This document shows, piece after piece, positions 6,209 through 15,121 of a stretch of 64,000 nt of DNA (its first letter is position 1; each line of letters opens with the position of its first letter). The notes below the pieces were generated by a model. The model had not been told where the DNA came from, searched no databases, and worked only from the letters and a program-made list of their open reading frames with translations. The translations under genes were made by a program, and so were the position numbers. The DNA is from JAHEME01 sp034435035 (GTDB lineage Bacteria; Chloroflexota; Anaerolineae; Aggregatilineales; UBA3940), in NCBI GenBank assembly GCA_034435035.1, contig DAOTXW010000023.1, positions 124,001-188,000 on the forward strand, read 5' to 3'.

Positions 6209-8863
6209 ATGTCACACACCACTGAAATGCCCAAGACGTATGACTTCAGGTCCACCGAGCAGCGTTTGTATAACTGGTGGCTCAATAATGGCTGGTTCAA
6301 GCCAGAAATTGCTCCCCCCGCTGCACAACCTTATGTGATCAGCATCCCGCCGCCCAATGTGACAGGCGCGCTGCACCAGGGACACGCCCTGTTTGTAGCT
6401 CTCGAGGACCTCATGATCCGCCACGCCCGTATGGCTGGCTATGCCGCACTTTGGGTCCCCGGGACCGATCATGCCGGGATTGCCACCCAGCTCCAGGTGG
6501 AGAAGATGCTGACAGAAGAGGGCACTACGCGTCAGCAGATAGGTCGTAAAGAGTTCCTGCGCCGTACCTGGGAGTGGAAGCACACCTACGGCGGGCGGAT
6601 CACGGAACAGCTGCGGCGTCTGGGCGCCAGCTGTGATTGGGATCGCGAACGTTTCACCCTTGATGAAGGGCTCACCAGGGCAGTGCGAGAAGCCTTCGTG
6701 AGATGGTATGCGGAAGGGCTCATCTACCGCGGCACCTACATGATAAACTGGTCGCCCACCCTTCAAACTGCAGTCAGCGATCTGGAGGTGGAGCGTGAAG
6801 AGGAAGAAGTCACCCTCTACTACTTCAAATATCGCCTTAAGGATGGCTCCGGCTTCATTCCAGTGGCTACCACCCGCCCGGAGACTATTCTGGGTGACAC
6901 CGCGGTGGCAGTCCACCCGGACGATGAACGGTATCAGCGATTCCTGGGTCAGACCGTCCTGGTGCCCATGCTCGATCGGGAAATACCTGTGATCGCAGAT
7001 GAGTATGTCGCTCGTGAGTTTGGCACAGGGGCGCTGAAAATCACGCCCGGCCATGATCCGAACGACTATGAGATAGGGCTGCGGCACGGCCTGCCGATCA
7101 TCAGCCTCTTGAACAAAGATGCCACGATGAACAGCGAGGCCGGTCTGTATGCAGGGCAGGATCGTTTTGAGGCTCGCAGGAATCTGTGGGCTGACATGGA
7201 GAAAGCCGGCCTGACCATACGGACTGAGCCCTACAGAACGGCAGTCCCGCGCTCTCAGCGCGGAGGTGAAGTGGTCGAACCGATGATCAGCACGCAGTGG
7301 TTCGTCCGCATGCAGGGCCCGGCGCAACTGGCGCTGGATGCAGTGCGCCAGGGGCAGATTCGCCTTGTTCCGGAGCGCTTCAACAAGATCTGGGAGCACT
7401 GGCTGACCAACATCAAGGACTGGTGCATCAGCCGCCAGCTGTGGTGGGGACACCAGATCCCTGCCTGGTACTGTGCTGACTGCAGCCACATCACGGTTTC
7501 ACGCCAGGATCCCAGCCATTGCGCGGGCTGCGGCTCTGCTCGAATCGAGCAGGACCCCGATGTGCTTGATACCTGGTTTAGCTCCGGGTTGTGGCCATTC
7601 AGCACACTCGGCTGGCCAGAAGAAACGCCCGATCTTCAGCGCTTCTACCCGACGACGATGATGGAAACAGGCTACGATATCCTGTTCTTCTGGGTTGCTC
7701 GTATGGTGATGATGGGCATCTCCTTCACCGGGCGCGCGCCTTTTCAGACCGTCTATCTTCACGGGCTGGTGCGAGATGGTGATGGCAAGAAGATGAGCAA
7801 GACCGCCGGAAACGTAATCGACCCTATCGAGGTCATGGACGAGTACGGAACAGATGCTCTACGCTTTACTCTGCTGACCGGATCGACTCCCGGCAATGAT
7901 ATGAATCTATCCATTGAGCGCGTTGCCTCCAACCGCAACTTCGCCAATAAGATCTGGAACGCCGCACGCTTCCTGGTCAGCAATCTCGATGGAGAAAAGC
8001 CCGTCGGCGCACCCGGGCAGGATGGACTCAGTCTGCCTGATCGCTGGATCCTGAGCCGGCTGCATCATCTGATTATCACCGTCGATCGCCTGTTTTCCGG
8101 CTATCTCTATGGCGAGGCCGGCCGGCAGGTCTACGACTTTGTGTGGGGCGAGTACGCAGATTGGTATATCGAGATCGCCAAGGCCGCGCTCTACAGTGGT
8201 ACCCCGGAGGCTCGGACGCGGACGCGCCACATCCTGACGTATGTGCTGGATCAGTGCCTGCGCCTGCTGCACCCATTTATCCCCTTTGTGACTGAGGAGA
8301 TCTGGCAGCACATCCCCCATGAGGGTGAGGCGCTCATCATTGCCCGGTGGCCACAGGCAGACGCGCGCTTCCTGGATCAAGCCGCCGAAGACCAGATGGC
8401 GCTGCTGATGGACCTCATCCGGGGCATCCGCAATGCCCGCGCCGAATACAACCTTACACCGGGTAAGCGAATCCCGGCGCTGATTCAGGCGGGCAGTTGG
8501 ACGCAGCTGCTCGACGATCACCGCGATCTCTTTGAGCGTCTGGCCAATGTCGATCCAGAGGCACTGCAGATAGCCGCCACGATCCCGGACCCGCCGCGCC
8601 AGGCTGTGATAGTGACTGCGGCAGGCGTGACCATCTTTCTGCCGCTGGCCGGTCTGGTCGATCTCCAGGCAGAGAAAGAGCGGCTTCAGGCGGCGTTGAA
8701 GGAAGCCGAGAAGCAGATCGCCCGTACGCAGGCACTGTTGGAGAACACGAACTTCACTGGCCGCGCCCCGGCAGAAGTCATTGAGCGCGAAAAGGCCAAG
8801 CTGAATGACCTGAAGGCCACACGCGACGAACTGGTCGCACGGATCCACGCCCTCGCTGGCTGA
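6209..8863 (+). CDS. valS: Valyl-tRNA synthetase
   Basis: A class Ia aminoacyl-tRNA synthetase that charges tRNA-Val. The 884-residue protein has the HIGH-type motif HQGH at 56-59 (after PPPNVTGAL), a CP1 editing domain (TTRPETILGDTAVAV) and the KMSKS-type motif KMSKT at 528-532. A Cys4 zinc ribbon (Cys422, 425, 438, 441) is inserted near the catalytic domain; such ribbons occur in only part of the ValRS family. The C-terminal 65 residues (LQAEKERLQAALKEAEK) form the tRNA-binding coiled coil typical of ValRS. The ATG at 6209 follows GAGAGG. Expression should be controlled by the T-box immediately upstream, and the match between enzyme and GUC specifier supports both calls. Confidence 0.98.
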   Translation: MSHTTEMPKTYDFRSTEQRLYNWWLNNGWFKPEIAPPAAQPYVISIPPPNVTGALHQGHALFVALEDLMIRHARMAGYAALWVPGTDHAGIATQLQVEKMLTEEGTTRQQIGRKEFLRRTWEWKHTYGGRITEQLRRLGASCDWDRERFTLDEGLTRAVREAFVRWYAEGLIYRGTYMINWSPTLQTAVSDLEVEREEEEVTLYYFKYRLKDGSGFIPVATTRPETILGDTAVAVHPDDERYQRFLGQTVLVPMLDREIPVIADEYVAREFGTGALKITPGHDPNDYEIGLRHGLPIISLLNKDATMNSEAGLYAGQDRFEARRNLWADMEKAGLTIRTEPYRTAVPRSQRGGEVVEPMISTQWFVRMQGPAQLALDAVRQGQIRLVPERFNKIWEHWLTNIKDWCISRQLWWGHQIPAWYCADCSHITVSRQDPSHCAGCGSARIEQDPDVLDTWFSSGLWPFSTLGWPEETPDLQRFYPTTMMETGYDILFFWVARMVMMGISFTGRAPFQTVYLHGLVRDGDGKKMSKTAGNVIDPIEVMDEYGTDALRFTLLTGSTPGNDMNLSIERVASNRNFANKIWNAARFLVSNLDGEKPVGAPGQDGLSLPDRWILSRLHHLIITVDRLFSGYLYGEAGRQVYDFVWGEYADWYIEIAKAALYSGTPEARTRTRHILTYVLDQCLRLLHPFIPFVTEEIWQHIPHEGEALIIARWPQADARFLDQAAEDQMALLMDLIRGIRNARAEYNLTPGKRIPALIQAGSWTQLLDDHRDLFERLANVDPEALQIAATIPDPPRQAVIVTAAGVTIFLPLAGLVDLQAEKERLQAALKEAEKQIARTQALLENTNFTGRAPAEVIEREKAKLNDLKATRDELVARIHALAG

Positions 8864-8894
8864 ACAAATCGGCAGGGACTGTCAGCAAAGACAC

Positions 8895-8923
8895 TTGACG
8901 CCCTAGAACGCGCGTGCTATGCT
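8895..8923 (+). promoter_or_regulatory. Promoter of the nurA-herA operon
   Basis: TTGACG at 8895-8900, a 17-nt spacer and TATGCT at 8918-8923 with extended-10 TGC. The expected leader is about 37 nt to the nurA ATG. Confidence 0.8.
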
Positions 8924-8966
8924 AAGTTGATATTGAGTTTACAGAGCGTTGTCGATAGGGACGCAA

Positions 8967-10214
8967 ATGGCACTGGAATTTCATAAGCTGACACACCAGG
9001 TTGAACGCATGGGGCAGGATCTGGCAAGTCAGCAGGAAGACACGCAGAACAAGATTGACCTGGCCCTCCAGATCCTGGAAAGCTATGCAGATTCTGCCTT
9101 TCTGCCTCACATCCTGGCCCGTGTTCAGGATGCTGTCAGCAAAGATGCTGGCTACCGGGGTGCACGCCCGCTTGATGAAGGCGTGGCCTCAACGTTTCCA
9201 CCTGCACCGCTCCCCGCGTCTGCCACCATCGTTGCTACAGATGGTTCCCAGATCGCCCCCAATGCCCATGGTGCAGCGCTCTACTACCTTCTCAATATGG
9301 GCACCATCGTCGTCCACCATGGCAGCGGCGCCCCCCCCGAGATCAGCACCGATCCCGCTCTGTACTACGAAAAAGAGTTTATGCTCACACAGGACAGCAG
9401 CCTGATCACCGCTGGCGTCGTATCAGCCCGCCGTACCGTCGCCGAAATGGCTACGCTCGCCGAGCAGGTCTGGCGGCAGCGGGGGTCGGCCCGCCCCCTG
9501 CTGGGGCTGTTCGATGGCTCGCTCCTGGTCCTTGGCATTGGCTCTGACGTGCCGGACCGCGATCAACTGTACGCCATTTATTTTAGCGCCCTGACTCGTC
9601 TTCACGAAGTGGGGGCCGGACTGGCTGGATACATCGACCGTCCCCGAAGCACCTTCACCGTCGGCATGCTGCACCTCCTCGATCTGGCAGAGGAGCTTGT
9701 TTCCAGGCCGACTCTCAGTAATAACGGCCGCCTGGAGGGGCTGTTTGACACGCAAATATTCCGGCGACTTCTTGGCCCGGGCGAGCGCAGTGCGCTCTTT
9801 GTCCAGATGTCCCCACAAAACAAAGAGTTTCGCCGCACTGGTGGACAGAGTCACGAGATTGTGTTTTTCTACCTTAACGTTGCCGGGCAGGATCAGCCGC
9901 CGCATGTCGCCCGAGTAGAGATACCCATGTGGGTTGCTGAGCAACGCCCATTGGTGGCCGAAATGCAGGCGCTGATCTACCACCAGTGCCAGCAGCTTAT
10001 GTCCCGCTACCCTTATGTCCTGACTCGTGCTGATGAACTCGCTGTCGTCAAAGGGGATGAAGCCCGCCAGCTGAATACTCTCATTCAGGTGGCAATGACT
10101 CGCCACGGCCTCGAGGCACTCGAGAGCGAGAAACAGGCGACCAAGGATTCGGCGCGCGCCCACAAGACGCGCTTCGCAGGCATATCTGCGTCTTCAAGGA
10201 AAGGCCTTACATAA
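8967..10214 (+). CDS. nurA: NurA-domain nuclease
   Basis: NurA is a 5'-3' nuclease that works with the HerA hexameric translocase in DNA end resection in archaea and some bacteria. The 415-residue product carries the NurA N-terminal motif VATDGSQI (Asp92), which provides a metal ligand in characterised members. A long segment (about 140-330) resembles the RNase H-like core, with ALFVQMSPQNKEFRRT and CQQLMSRYPYVL. The ATG at 8967 is preceded by AGGGA at 5 nt spacing, so it is preferred over the in-frame TTG at 8949. It is the first gene of a nurA-unknown-herA cluster, which strongly supports the assignment. The N-terminal 60 residues are helical and probably coiled coil. Confidence 0.88.
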   Translation: MALEFHKLTHQVERMGQDLASQQEDTQNKIDLALQILESYADSAFLPHILARVQDAVSKDAGYRGARPLDEGVASTFPPAPLPASATIVATDGSQIAPNAHGAALYYLLNMGTIVVHHGSGAPPEISTDPALYYEKEFMLTQDSSLITAGVVSARRTVAEMATLAEQVWRQRGSARPLLGLFDGSLLVLGIGSDVPDRDQLYAIYFSALTRLHEVGAGLAGYIDRPRSTFTVGMLHLLDLAEELVSRPTLSNNGRLEGLFDTQIFRRLLGPGERSALFVQMSPQNKEFRRTGGQSHEIVFFYLNVAGQDQPPHVARVEIPMWVAEQRPLVAEMQALIYHQCQQLMSRYPYVLTRADELAVVKGDEARQLNTLIQVAMTRHGLEALESEKQATKDSARAHKTRFAGISASSRKGLT

Positions 10215-10217
10215 AAG

Positions 10218-10835
10218 ATGGATTGGACAGGGCCGATCAGTTATGTGCTGCGCTCCAGCACGTCAGGCTACTCTGCAGGAGCAGGGCTTAGCCAGATCGA
10301 CGCGCTTTCCTTTGGGATGCTGGTAAAAACCCAGGGAGATGCTGCTGGCCGGGAGACCATCTATGGGCTGCTTTATGATATCCACATCGATGATGATCCC
10401 CTGGTGCGACAGTTGGTGCTAGCGGACGCTGTCAGCGAAGAGACGATCCGTGACCAGCGCCACCATCGGATAGCCCCCGTTGAGATGAACGTGTTAGCGA
10501 TTGCCTTCCGTGACGGTGCGGGGCAGCTCCGTCATGCCCTGCCTCCGCGCCCCCCCATCAGCCTCATGCCCGTTCACCTTTGCTCTCAGCCCGAATTGCA
10601 TGAGGTCACCTCGCGCTTCGACTATTTCCGGCTGGTGCTGGGAGCGCCTGAAGTCCCGGGCGAGCAGCTGCTGGCCGCCAGCCTTCTTCAGGCGGCCAGC
10701 ATGTACCCGGAGCGCGAGCAGTTTGACTTCCTGGTCCGGGCCGGGCGCGAAGCGGCGCGACTGCTCAGCAGTGATATGTCCCGCCTGGACTATCTGCTGC
10801 GCCTGCTTTATCCATACATCACGGCAGAGACCTAG
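10218..10835 (+). CDS. Uncharacterised protein encoded between nurA and herA
   Basis: The 205-residue product begins 3 nt after the nurA stop, so the pair is tightly coupled. I do not recognise it as a named family. The N-terminal half (about 1-125) looks beta-rich: LSFGMLVKTQ, ETIYGLLYDIHIDDDPLV, VEMNVLAIAF. That pattern resembles the small HAS-barrel/OB-like domain that heads HerA proteins, a loose resemblance only. The C-terminal half (about 135-205) is helical and contains no obvious catalytic motif, transmembrane segment or cysteine cluster. Position suggests an accessory or adaptor subunit of the NurA-HerA machine (inference). Confidence 0.75.
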   Translation: MDWTGPISYVLRSSTSGYSAGAGLSQIDALSFGMLVKTQGDAAGRETIYGLLYDIHIDDDPLVRQLVLADAVSEETIRDQRHHRIAPVEMNVLAIAFRDGAGQLRHALPPRPPISLMPVHLCSQPELHEVTSRFDYFRLVLGAPEVPGEQLLAASLLQAASMYPEREQFDFLVRAGREAARLLSSDMSRLDYLLRLLYPYITAET

Positions 10836-10966
10836 TGGTTTGCGGCACCTATTTATGATGTAGGTTGAACCGCGCGACATCCAGGCAATTGGGCCGGCAG
10901 ACTGGCCATCAGACGCAGGCTGACTCTGGCCTGATGGCACCGTTTACTCAGCAGCGAGGCTACGAT

Positions 10967-12631
10967 ATGGCCAGGCAGATGAATCAATTGGATCAATTCT
11001 TTGGCGTTCGGGCTCCTCGGCTGGGTGTGGTAGTTGGCGGATCGCTCAGCCGCGGGCTGGATGTAAAGCTCGATCCGGGCACCGAACTTGAGGATCTGGC
11101 AGTTGGCCGTTATGTCGTCGTGCATGGACGGCAGCGGCGTTTCTTCTCCATGATCACGGATATCACCCTGGCTAACACCAGCGCACAGATCGCCAACACG
11201 CCGCCCGACATGTCCAACCCCCTCCTGGCGGATGTCTACAGTGGATCGGTAGCCTATGGCAGCATCCATGTTGCCCCGATGCTTGTCATCAACGAGGCGC
11301 GGCAGGTTGAGCCGGTCCGCACCATCCCGCCGCACTTCCAGGAGGTGTGGACAGCCACTGAAACTGATATCAACGACGTGTTTGGGCATGAAGATGAGAC
11401 CCATTTCAACATCGGCTCTCCGCTGGAGCTACTTGACACGCAGATCAATGTTGACCTCAAACGTCTGACAGAACGGTCGGTGGGAGTCTTCGGGAAGAGC
11501 GGCACCGGGAAGAGCTATCTGACGCGTATCCTGCTGGCCGGCGTGATTGCGCGCGGAACCGCTGTCAATCTCATCTTCGATATGCACAACGACTACGGAT
11601 GGGAAGTCTTCAACGAAGCGGGCAACCGCGACAAGGGGCTCAAGCAACTGTTCCCCAACCGGGTCGTCATCTTCACCCTGGACGATGAATCCTCGCGCCG
11701 ACGCGGCGTCCGGCCTGACCACGTTGTCACGCTGCCATACAGCGACATTGAGCCAGAAGATCTGGCCGCGCTGCGCCAGACCATCGACCTTTCAGACACG
11801 ATGCTTGATGCAGCCCACACGCTCCGACGCATATGGGGCAGGGACTGGATCCAGCAGTTGCTGACCGCCGAGCCACATATCATCGATGATTTGCTCAACA
11901 ACACCACCATCAACGGCCCGGCACTGACCGCCCTCACGCGCCGGCTCCAGCGCTTTCAGCGGTTCCCCTTCCTGGTACCGCAGGCAACCGGTGACGCCGT
12001 CCAGACCATCGTCCAGTCGATCGAACAGGGCTACAGCGTCGTGCTTGAATTCGGCCGCTACGGAAATGCCCTGGAAGCCTATATCCTGGTTGCCAACTAC
12101 CTGACCCGGCGCATCCGCGAGCGCTATGTGCAGCGCGTCGAGGCCTCGTTGGGCGATGAAAGCCAACAACCACCGCAGCTCATGATCACGATCGAGGAGG
12201 CTCACAAGTTCCTCGATCCTCTCATTGCCCGCCAGACGATCTTTGGCACTATCGCCCGCGAGCTTCGTAAATACAAGGTGACACTCCTGGTTGTGGATCA
12301 GCGTCCCAGCGCTATTGACGAAGAAGTGATGTCTCAGATCGGCACCCGTGTCACCGCGCTCCTGGACAATGAGAGAGACATCGCCGCTGTGTTAATGGGG
12401 GTCAACGGAGCGCAGGGCCTCCGTGAGGTGCTGGCCCGGCTCGATACCCGGCAGCAGGCGATCGTACTCGGACATGCTGTCCCCATGCCCGTTGTGATCA
12501 AGACCCGACCCTACGATGAGGCTTTCTATACCGCGATGGGCGCGCCCCTGCAGGGGAAGAAGCTCAAGCAGGCAGCTCGCTCCTCAAGCAAGTCCCTGTA
12601 CGGCGACGAAAGCTTCGACGGGTTCGGGTAA
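10967..12631 (+). CDS. herA: HerA-type hexameric DNA translocase/helicase ATPase
   Basis: HerA is a FtsK/VirB4-like ring ATPase that drives DNA into the NurA nuclease. The 554-residue product has an N-terminal HAS-barrel (about 10-75), Walker A GKSGTGKS at 176-183, Walker B LMITIEEAHKFLD and the sensor-like segment LLVVDQRPSAID, with an arginine-rich region near RELRKYK. The frame is open upstream to a TTG at 10865. ATG 10967 was chosen because GAGG lies 9 nt before it and the HAS-barrel starts soon after; ATG 10979 is another possibility. The 131-nt gap after the unknown gene contains no clear promoter, so the three genes probably form one operon. Confidence 0.92.
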   Translation: MARQMNQLDQFFGVRAPRLGVVVGGSLSRGLDVKLDPGTELEDLAVGRYVVVHGRQRRFFSMITDITLANTSAQIANTPPDMSNPLLADVYSGSVAYGSIHVAPMLVINEARQVEPVRTIPPHFQEVWTATETDINDVFGHEDETHFNIGSPLELLDTQINVDLKRLTERSVGVFGKSGTGKSYLTRILLAGVIARGTAVNLIFDMHNDYGWEVFNEAGNRDKGLKQLFPNRVVIFTLDDESSRRRGVRPDHVVTLPYSDIEPEDLAALRQTIDLSDTMLDAAHTLRRIWGRDWIQQLLTAEPHIIDDLLNNTTINGPALTALTRRLQRFQRFPFLVPQATGDAVQTIVQSIEQGYSVVLEFGRYGNALEAYILVANYLTRRIRERYVQRVEASLGDESQQPPQLMITIEEAHKFLDPLIARQTIFGTIARELRKYKVTLLVVDQRPSAIDEEVMSQIGTRVTALLDNERDIAAVLMGVNGAQGLREVLARLDTRQQAIVLGHAVPMPVVIKTRPYDEAFYTAMGAPLQGKKLKQAARSSSKSLYGDESFDGFG

Positions 12632-12643
12632 ACATCAACACAC

Positions 12644-12665
12644 GGGGCCGGACTGCGCCGGCCCC
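12644..12665. terminator. Hairpin between herA and the DUF4349 gene
   Basis: GGGGCCGG and CCGGCCCC form a perfect 8-bp stem with a 6-nt loop between convergent stops. There is no T-tract on either side, so the terminator call rests on position and stem strength. Confidence 0.55.
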
Positions 12666-12689
12666 TGCTAAGCTTATACCCGCATTCGC

Positions 12690-13694
12690 TTAATTGCTCG
12701 ATCCCGGCTCGCTGCTGGCCGAAGCGGCCGCTGCGCGACGAGCCCGGCGTCTCCTCACCAACCCACGGATGCCGCGGAAGATCCCATACCCGACAGGCAC
12801 AATCACCAGCAGCCACGGTCCGCAGAAGATGGTCACGAAGATCAGGAAATCTCCGGCCCCCCGCAGGCTACGCAAGAGCGAGTCCAGCGCTTCACGGACC
12901 GTCTCCGCCGGACGCCAGCGCGTGTCCACTGGCTGGCTCAGAATGTAGGGTTGCAGTTCAATATTGATGCTGGACAGCGCAGCGGATTGTTCCAGATACT
13001 GCATCCGCCCCTTGATCGACTCGATCTCTGCCTCGCGCTGAGTCAGCTGGGCTTCGGCCTGAAGAAGCTCCTCAGTAGACTGCGCGTTGGCCATGATGTT
13101 GAGGAGCCGGTCGCGCGCAGCTTCCAGACTCTCCAGCCGTGCTTGGAGATCAACATATTCCTCGGTCACATCCTGGCCGGATTCGCTGCGAGCCGGAATA
13201 GTGCCCTCCACCGCCAGGGCAGCGGTGCGATCCATCGCCTCGGTGAAGCGCGCAGCAGGAACACGAATGGTCATGCTGATATAGGGCGAGACATCAGCCC
13301 CACCGCCGTACTCATTGCTGCTGACCACATACGCCCCTTCGCCGGCCATCTCGTTAACCATCTGGACGATAGCGCGCTTGGCCTCACGGGTATCTTCCAC
13401 TGTTACCGTGATGCTGCCATTGCGAATGATCAGACGCTCAATCTGCTGCGGCGGCATCCCGGGAGCAGCCGCAGCAGCCGCTGTCGGCTGCGCTGCCATT
13501 TCTCCGGCCTGATCCATGGCAATCTGCTCGCTCTCAACATAGAAGCCCTCTTCCGAGGCTGCCGGCTCAGCCATGGGCTCCTCAGCCCGCGACGCCGAAC
13601 CTGACACCCCGAGCGCGGGGGCGCACCCTGAGATCAGGACGCTGATCGCCACCGCTGCCAGTACCCATCCCAGCATTACTCGCTGTCTACCCAT
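12690..13694 (-). CDS. DUF4349 lipoprotein
   Basis: The 334-residue protein has a lipoprotein signal with lipobox LISGC (Cys24). A disordered Ala/Glu/Pro-rich linker follows, then a DUF4349 domain (about 85-265): RLIIRNGSITVTVEDTREA, ISMTIRVPAARF and a long coiled coil (YVDLQARLESLEAARDRLLNIM...). A C-terminal transmembrane segment (about 285-310) precedes a basic tail. DUF4349 proteins are membrane-anchored at the cell surface with unknown biochemical role. The ATG follows AGGAG at close spacing. It is transcribed divergently from the ThrE-type exporter genes. Confidence 0.88.
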   Translation of the reverse strand: MGRQRVMLGWVLAAVAISVLISGCAPALGVSGSASRAEEPMAEPAASEEGFYVESEQIAMDQAGEMAAQPTAAAAAAPGMPPQQIERLIIRNGSITVTVEDTREAKRAIVQMVNEMAGEGAYVVSSNEYGGGADVSPYISMTIRVPAARFTEAMDRTAALAVEGTIPARSESGQDVTEEYVDLQARLESLEAARDRLLNIMANAQSTEELLQAEAQLTQREAEIESIKGRMQYLEQSAALSSINIELQPYILSQPVDTRWRPAETVREALDSLLRSLRGAGDFLIFVTIFCGPWLLVIVPVGYGIFRGIRGLVRRRRARRAAAASASSEPGSSN

Positions 13695-13859
13695 CTCTCC
13701 TCTACCTCCTCAGGTCAACCACCCGGATTGCGGACAATGCTACTACACAGACGTCTGCCAGGTCGTGCAGGTTCCGATCCATTTTACACCCATATATCCC
13801 GCGCAGCAGAGAAAGAATACGACTTGCTTCCCTTCAAGGGTGAAGGTAGGCTTGTACTG

Positions 13860-14630
13860 ATGAGCAGCCCAATCACAGACTATGAACTCAGGCTGGATCT
13901 GTTGGCACGGGCGGGCGCTTTGATGCTCGAGAACGGCGCTGCCACCTACCGGGTGGATGAGACACTGACTCACCTGGGGCATGGGCTGGGATTTGAACAC
14001 ATCGAGATCTTTGCCACACCAACCGGAATCGTGCTGGGCGCTGATTGTGCGATCGGTCATTATGTGCGTGTTACACGCATCAGCCGGCTTGGCGTCAATA
14101 TGAATCGGCTGGCAGCAATCAGTGGCCTGTCACGTCAGGCGGCAGCCGGCGCTCTGGGGGCTGAAGAGATCGCAGCCGCCATCATCGCGATCGAACAGGA
14201 AGGGAGCCAATATCCAACCTGGGTGATCATTGGCGGCGTCGCCCTGGCGTGTGGAATGTTTGCGCTGCTTTTCGGCAGTGGCTGGCGAGAGTTTGCGGCT
14301 GCCGCGCTCGGGGCTGCGCTGACGATGGCGCTGCGCCTGGCTGTGCGCCATCTGAGCCTGGTGCCTCTGGTTGTCACGGTGATCGCTGCCTTTGTCGCCA
14401 CCGCCGCCAGTACGATCGCCTGCCGTTCGCTCGCCTGCCAGCAGCTGGAGATCGTCCAGGTTGCTGCCGTGCTTCAGCTGGTACCCGGCGTGCCGATGGT
14501 CACATGGGCGATCGATCTGGCAACCGGAGATATCCTCTCAGGCATCTCACGGGCGGCCTATGCCGCTCTCATTACCATGGGGATTGCCCTGGGAATGCTG
14601 CTGTTTCTCTTCTGGGGCCTGGGAAGATGA
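13860..14630 (+). CDS. ThrE-type threonine/serine exporter, N-terminal (PF06738-like) subunit
   Basis: The 256-residue product has a soluble N-terminal region (LARAGALMLENGAATYRVDETLTHLG) followed by about five transmembrane segments (LVPGVPMVTWAIDL...). This is the arrangement of the N-terminal half of Corynebacterium ThrE, which exports threonine and serine. In ThrE both halves are fused; here the second half is the next gene. A longer frame extends 44 codons upstream, but ATG 13860 precedes the first conserved residues and has AGG-rich sequence upstream. The stop overlaps the next start by 4 nt (ATGA), so both halves are made together and probably form one transporter. Confidence 0.85.
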   Translation: MSSPITDYELRLDLLARAGALMLENGAATYRVDETLTHLGHGLGFEHIEIFATPTGIVLGADCAIGHYVRVTRISRLGVNMNRLAAISGLSRQAAAGALGAEEIAAAIIAIEQEGSQYPTWVIIGGVALACGMFALLFGSGWREFAAAALGAALTMALRLAVRHLSLVPLVVTVIAAFVATAASTIACRSLACQQLEIVQVAAVLQLVPGVPMVTWAIDLATGDILSGISRAAYAALITMGIALGMLLFLFWGLGR

Positions 14631-15076
14631 GCCTCTCTCTGCACTACCTGCAGGAGTTCGTCCTCGCCTGCGCGGCAACTCTCGGGTTTGGGATTCTGTT
14701 TAACGTCCCGCGCCAGAGTCTGTTTGCCTGCTGTCTCACGGGCGCGCTGGGGCGCACGGTGCGGCTGGCCGCACTCGATGCAGGCGCCAACTTGGAGGGG
14801 GCCTCCTACCTGGGAGCTGTTGCCGTAGCTATCACTGGCTACCTGATGGCGCGACTCTATCATACCCCGCGCACTATCTTCACCGTAACCGGAGTTATAC
14901 CGATGGTTCCGGGGGTCACCGCTTTCTCCAGCATGCTCGACTTTGCGAATGGCAACATCCTGGCCGGCCTGGTTTCGGGCACCCAGACGGTGATGGTTGG
15001 CGGGGCACTGGCCCTGGGGCTCACCACGGTTCGGATTATCACGCGGATGCCGGGTCGATCTGTTGATGCCCTGTGA
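14627..15076 (+). CDS. ThrE-type threonine/serine exporter, C-terminal (PF12821-like) subunit
   Basis: A 149-residue, almost entirely hydrophobic protein with about four or five membrane segments. It carries the conserved core VTGVIPMVPGVTAFSSML and LGLTTVRIITR seen in the C-terminal half of ThrE-like exporters. It starts inside the stop of the preceding subunit (ATGA). It should complete the amino-acid exporter with its partner in the cytoplasmic membrane. A much longer open frame reaches upstream into the preceding gene but is out of register with recognisable sequence and was discarded. Confidence 0.85.
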   Translation: MSLSLHYLQEFVLACAATLGFGILFNVPRQSLFACCLTGALGRTVRLAALDAGANLEGASYLGAVAVAITGYLMARLYHTPRTIFTVTGVIPMVPGVTAFSSMLDFANGNILAGLVSGTQTVMVGGALALGLTTVRIITRMPGRSVDAL

Positions 15077-15121
15077 ATGCATGCGGCCGGGCCGCACCCC
15101 AACCCCATTGGAGCAGCCTCT

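Noticed and set aside
6212..7489. 425-residue open frame antisense to valS
   Set aside because: It lies fully within a confidently assigned gene, with no recognisable domain or Shine-Dalgarno; GC-rich third positions commonly create such frames.
8967..12631. nurA-herA as a phage-defence cassette
   Set aside because: Chromosomal, housekeeping-like surroundings and no Sir2, DUF4297 or mobile-element genes; DNA repair is the simpler reading.
14249..15076. Long version of the second ThrE gene starting at 14249
   Set aside because: The N-terminal 126 residues are an out-of-frame reading of the first subunit; ATG 14627 with ATGA overlap fits the family.
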